A DNA stretch of 64,000 bases from NCBI GenBank assembly GCA_013003075.1, contig JABDLJ010000004.1, forward strand, positions 159,046 through 223,045, written 5' to 3'. The DNA comes from Paracoccaceae bacterium. GTDB taxonomy: Bacteria > Pseudomonadota > Alphaproteobacteria > Rhodobacterales > Rhodobacteraceae. The notes below the pieces were generated by a model. The model worked only from the letters and a program-made list of their open reading frames with translations, did no database searches and was not told the origin of the DNA. This document shows positions 60,379 through 64,000 of this stretch, piece after piece; positions within the stretch are counted from its first letter, which is position 1, and each line of letters opens with the position of its first letter. Made by a program: the position numbers and the translations under genes.

Positions 60379-61080
60379 CTAGCCTGCCGCCATCTGGTTG
60401 TGCTTGCGCGCCACGAACGTCTTGGCCGTCTCGACGGCCACCGCCGCATCACGGCAATAGGCATCGGCGCCGATCGCCTTGCCGAACTCCTCGTTCAGCG
60501 GCGCGCCGCCCACCAGCACGATATAGTCGTCGCGAATGCCCATCTCGACCATCGTGTCGATCACCACCTTCATATACGGCATCGTGGTGGTCAGCAGCGC
60601 CGACATACCCAGAATATCGGGCTTTTCCTCCTCCAGCGCGGCCAGGTATTTCTCGACCGCGTTGTTGATCCCCAGATCGACCACCTCAAAGCCCGCGCCT
60701 TCCATCATCATCGACACCAGATTCTTGCCGATATCGTGGATGTCGCCCTTCACCGTGCCGATCACCATCTTGCCGACGCGCGGCGCGCCGGTCTCGATCA
60801 AAAGCGGCTTCAGGATCGCCATTCCGCCCTTCATGGCGTTCGCCGCCAGAAGCACTTCGGGCACAAACAGAATGCCGTCGCGGAAATCGTCACCGACGAT
60901 CTTCATCCCGCCGACCAGCGCCTCGGTGAGAATCCGGTAAGGCTCCCAGCCGCGCTCCAGCAGGATGTTGACGCTTTCTTCGATCTCTTCCTTCAGACCG
61001 TCGTAGAGGTCGTCATACATCTGCAAAACAAGTTCGTCGTCCGGAAGCTCGGACAGGATGATCTCGTCTTCGTCGGCCAT
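60379..61080 (-). CDS. Corrinoid (B12)-binding methyltransferase protein
   Basis: A 233-residue methylamine-type corrinoid carrier protein. The N-terminal helical cap (about 10-95) is followed by a B12-binding Rossmann domain with the cobalt-ligand motif D113-x-H115-x-x-G118 (K-G-D-I-H-D-I-G-K-N), then S-A-L-L-T-T-T-M and G-G-A-P-L-N-E-E-F. It carries methyl groups between a substrate-specific methyltransferase (MttB/MtgB type, not in the window) and an acceptor such as tetrahydrofolate. The DUF1638 gene downstream fits this context. Confidence 0.9.
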   Translation of the reverse strand: MADEDEIILSELPDDELVLQMYDDLYDGLKEEIEESVNILLERGWEPYRILTEALVGGMKIVGDDFRDGILFVPEVLLAANAMKGGMAILKPLLIETGAPRVGKMVIGTVKGDIHDIGKNLVSMMMEGAGFEVVDLGINNAVEKYLAALEEEKPDILGMSALLTTTMPYMKVVIDTMVEMGIRDDYIVLVGGAPLNEEFGKAIGADAYCRDAAVAVETAKTFVARKHNQMAAG

Positions 61081-61283
61081 AGCACCACTCCAGAAATGCG
61101 CTCCGGCGCATATGTTAAGTCCTAAATGAGTTCAATGCGGCAACTAAACTACGCTGATTGCGACCGCCGCGCCTCTCTTACCGACAGGGCGTTGCGATTT
61201 TGTCCCATAGGTCAAGGCATTTAAGGCGGGAAAGCCACGGTCGGCTCTGGTAAATGTTCGCTTAATGTTCTATTTTGCGTGGC
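61081..61283. promoter_or_regulatory. Divergent spacer corrinoid gene / radical SAM gene
   Basis: About 200 bp with relatively AT-rich patches (TTAAGTCCTAAATGAG near 61114-61130, and AATGTTCGCTTAATGTTCTA near 61252) where both promoters probably lie. No cobalamin riboswitch core was recognised. Confidence 0.4.
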
Positions 61284-62372
61284 ATGACCGAAGAGCTTGG
61301 GTATCAGCCGGACCGCCGCAGGCCGGGCCGGGCGGCGCAGACCAATCGTCCCGGGCGGTTTGAGGCGCATGACCGTGTGCGCATCGACGATGGCTGGACG
61401 TGCGATGCCGGCGATCTGCCGCCCCTGCGCACGCAAACCAGCGTGGAAAAGCCGCGCAGGGTCATCACCCGCAACACCTCGCCCGACATCTCTTTCGACC
61501 GCTCGATCAACCCATACCGCGGCTGCGAGCATGGCTGCATTTATTGCTTTGCGCGGCCAAGCCACGCCTGGCTGGGGCTGTCGCCCGGGCTCGATTTCGA
61601 GACCCGGCTGATTGCCCGCCCCGAGGCACCCAAGGTGCTGCGGCGCGAGCTTGCGGCGCGCAATTACGTCCCCGCGCCGATCGCCATCGGCACCAACACC
61701 GACCCCTACCAGCCAATCGAGAAAGAGCACCGGATCATGCGCGGCATCCTGACCGTCCTGGCCGAGCACAATCACCCGGTGACCGTCGTCACCAAGGGCA
61801 GCCTGATCGAGCGCGACGCCGACATCCTGGGCGAGATGGGCCGCAAGGGTCTGGCGCGGGTCGGGATCTCGATGACGACGCTCGATGCCCGGCTCAGCCG
61901 CGCGATGGAGCCGCGCGCACCGGCCCCGGCGCGGCGGCTCAAGACCATTGAAAAACTGGCGGACATGGGCTGCCCGGTGCGCGTGATGGTGGCCCCGGTG
62001 GTGCCTGCGCTGACCGATCACGAACTGGAAGCGATCCTTCAGGCCGCCCGCGACGCCGGCGCGACGGCCGCCAACTGGATCATGCTGCGCCTGCCGCTTG
62101 AGGTGGCGCCGCTCTTTCGCGAATGGCTGGCCGAGACCGTGCCGGACCGCGCCGCCCGCGTGATGGGCCGGGTGCGCGATCTGCAGCGCGGCAAGGATTA
62201 TGACCCCGACTGGGGCAAGCGGATGACGGGCAAGGGCCCCTTTGCCGATCTTGTCGCCCAGCGCTTTGCCATCGCGACCCGTCGGTTGGGACTTGCGCAA
62301 CGGGTCAAGCCCCTGCGCACCGATCTCTTCAAGGTGCCGCCGAAGGCCGGCGATCAGCTGTCGCTGTTCTAA
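61284..62372 (+). CDS. PA0069 family radical SAM protein
   Basis: A 362-residue protein. The radical SAM cluster C81-x3-C85-x2-C88 (C-E-H-G-C-I-Y-C) follows N-P-Y-R-G, and later G-T-N-T-D-P-Y-Q-P-I-E is typical of the SplB-like/PA0069 group. The reaction is unknown; relatives repair or modify nucleic acids. The ATG was preferred to a TTG three codons upstream. It is monocistronic. Confidence 0.9.
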   Translation: MTEELGYQPDRRRPGRAAQTNRPGRFEAHDRVRIDDGWTCDAGDLPPLRTQTSVEKPRRVITRNTSPDISFDRSINPYRGCEHGCIYCFARPSHAWLGLSPGLDFETRLIARPEAPKVLRRELAARNYVPAPIAIGTNTDPYQPIEKEHRIMRGILTVLAEHNHPVTVVTKGSLIERDADILGEMGRKGLARVGISMTTLDARLSRAMEPRAPAPARRLKTIEKLADMGCPVRVMVAPVVPALTDHELEAILQAARDAGATAANWIMLRLPLEVAPLFREWLAETVPDRAARVMGRVRDLQRGKDYDPDWGKRMTGKGPFADLVAQRFAIATRRLGLAQRVKPLRTDLFKVPPKAGDQLSLF

Positions 62373-62621
62373 GCCGAAAACGGCTGTCTGCAACCTGCCT
62401 GCCGTTTGGCTGTCAGGCAACCTATCTGGCAACCTGTCGGGCAGAGCCGCCAGTGCCGCGATGGTCCAGCGCCCCTTGCGAGCGCCTTGGTGCAGGCCGG
62501 ACGGTAGCGTGCGGCCTTCTTGGGCGAGACCGTCGCAACGCCGAGTGGCCCTTCATTCCGCAGGCCCAGAAAGCACCCACGCGACTGCCCAGTGACCGCG
62601 CCCGGGATCAGGCGCGGACCC

Positions 62622-63632
<1,011 letters not shown>

Positions 63633-63686
63633 GGCGCGCCCTTGGGATCTTGGTGTGAATAAGAGGTGGGCGTCGTCTTTCATACT

Positions 63687-64000
63687 TCAAGGGGTCGCGC
63701 AAACCGATAGTTGGCCGGGGTGCGGGCTTGGCAGGTTGGCAGGCCGGTTGGCTGGCGGGTTGGTCGGCAGGTTGGTCGGCGGGTTGGTTTGCAGGGGGCC
63801 GGGCAGGGGGCCGGTTTCGGCCTCGGGTGCAGGGCGCGGTGCGGTGCGGCCCGCGCCGCGGATCTGCAGCGCGATGTCGAGCCCGGCGAGGGCCAGCGCC
63901 CCGATGCCCGGCGCCGAGATGTAGCGCGGACGCCAGACCGGCGCGAAGCCTTGCTTGAACCGGCGCAGGCCCGGCCCGCCGGCCGCAGCCTGGTAGCGGG
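63687..64000 (-). CDS. Phosphatidylglycerol lysyltransferase-like protein (MprF), C-terminal end only
   Basis: The frame enters from the right edge and stops just before bmt. About 45 residues match the end of the DUF2156/MprF synthase domain (L-R-R-F-K-Q-G-F-A-P-V-W-R-P-R-Y with the conserved W-R-P-R-Y). They are followed by a tail of about 60 residues with Pro/Asn/Thr repeats (T-N-P-P-T-N-L-P-T-N-P-P-A-N) not normally present. MprF adds lysine or alanine to phosphatidylglycerol and flips it, lowering surface negative charge. Identification rests on a short segment. Confidence 0.7.
   Translation of the reverse strand, partial: RYQAAAGGPGLRRFKQGFAPVWRPRYISAPGIGALALAGLDIALQIRGAGRTAPRPAPEAETGPLPGPLQTNPPTNLPTNPPANRPANLPSPHPGQLSVCATP
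63729..63791. repeat. GC-rich minisatellite in the mprF-like tail
   Basis: Four to five imperfect copies of a roughly 12-bp unit such as GGTTGGTCGGC / GGTTGGCAGGC, coding on the minus strand for N-P-P-T / N-L-P-T / N-R-P-A units. Confidence 0.85.

Noticed and set aside
61221..62432. 403-codon minus-strand frame
   Set aside because: Antisense to the radical SAM gene, which has clear cluster cysteines.

Overview
The window is high-GC, tightly packed DNA from an alphaproteobacterium, most likely a Rhodobacteraceae (Rhodobacterales) member. The basis is protein similarity and recognisable neighbourhoods (lptF-lptG-lptD beside pepA-holC; purM-purN-rnd; a fused MrpAB-type antiporter operon). The genus cannot be fixed from sequence alone. 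Most genes are ordinary chromosomal genes in short operons with 4-bp start/stop overlaps.

Layout. 1-3.9 kb: LPS export genes lptF-lptG-lptD (minus; lptD runs off the left edge). 4-10.3 kb: pepA-holC, a membrane-anchored retropepsin-like protease, marC, an ABC-F ATPase, ndk with a clear terminator, a TfoX C-terminal protein and an unlisted 49-aa protein. 10.6-14.5 kb: two tiny coupled reading frames, then a DegP/HtrA protease divergent from an OmpR-type two-component pair across a repeat-bearing promoter region. 14.7-19.4 kb: metF, a CBS protein, and a flavin reductase-like / M20 peptidase / P-loop trio. 19.7-25.1 kb: an acidic secreted protein, a LapG-like cysteine protease, and a three-gene ATP-grasp / methyltransferase / ABC exporter operon that resembles a biosynthesis-and-export cassette. 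25.2-28.8 kb: a short MgtE-like transporter followed by about 2.5 kb of gene wreckage. 28.8-34.8 kb: complete mrpA(B)CDEFG cation/proton antiporter operon. 34.9-41.3 kb: IS3 remnant, four-gene Mla-type lipid transport operon, YihY-family protein. 42-46.2 kb: NarL-type two-component pair facing an operon of DUF4956, VTC-domain and poly-aspartate secreted proteins. 46.5-48.8 kb: secreted protein, an Ldh_2 dehydrogenase and a cupin. 49-51.2 kb: the only clearly foreign island (IS5 remnant, zinc-ribbon protein, long hairpin, AT-richer PD-(D/E)XK nuclease-like gene) ending at tRNA-Asn. 51.3-64 kb: housekeeping again (MBL hydrolase, EnvZ-like kinase, DMT transporter, tRNA-CAT, purM-purN-rnd, sufE) plus a methyl-transfer neighbourhood (DUF1638, corrinoid protein, radical SAM, betaine-homocysteine methyltransferase) and the 3' end of an mprF-like gene.

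Envelope work dominates: LPS export, phospholipid transport, periplasmic proteolysis, stress-type two-component systems and ion homeostasis. The least explained units are the ATP-grasp/methyltransferase/ABC operon, the VTC/DUF4956/poly-Asp operon, and the nuclease-like gene beside tRNA-Asn. No CRISPR array, rRNA, complete insertion sequence or prophage was seen.
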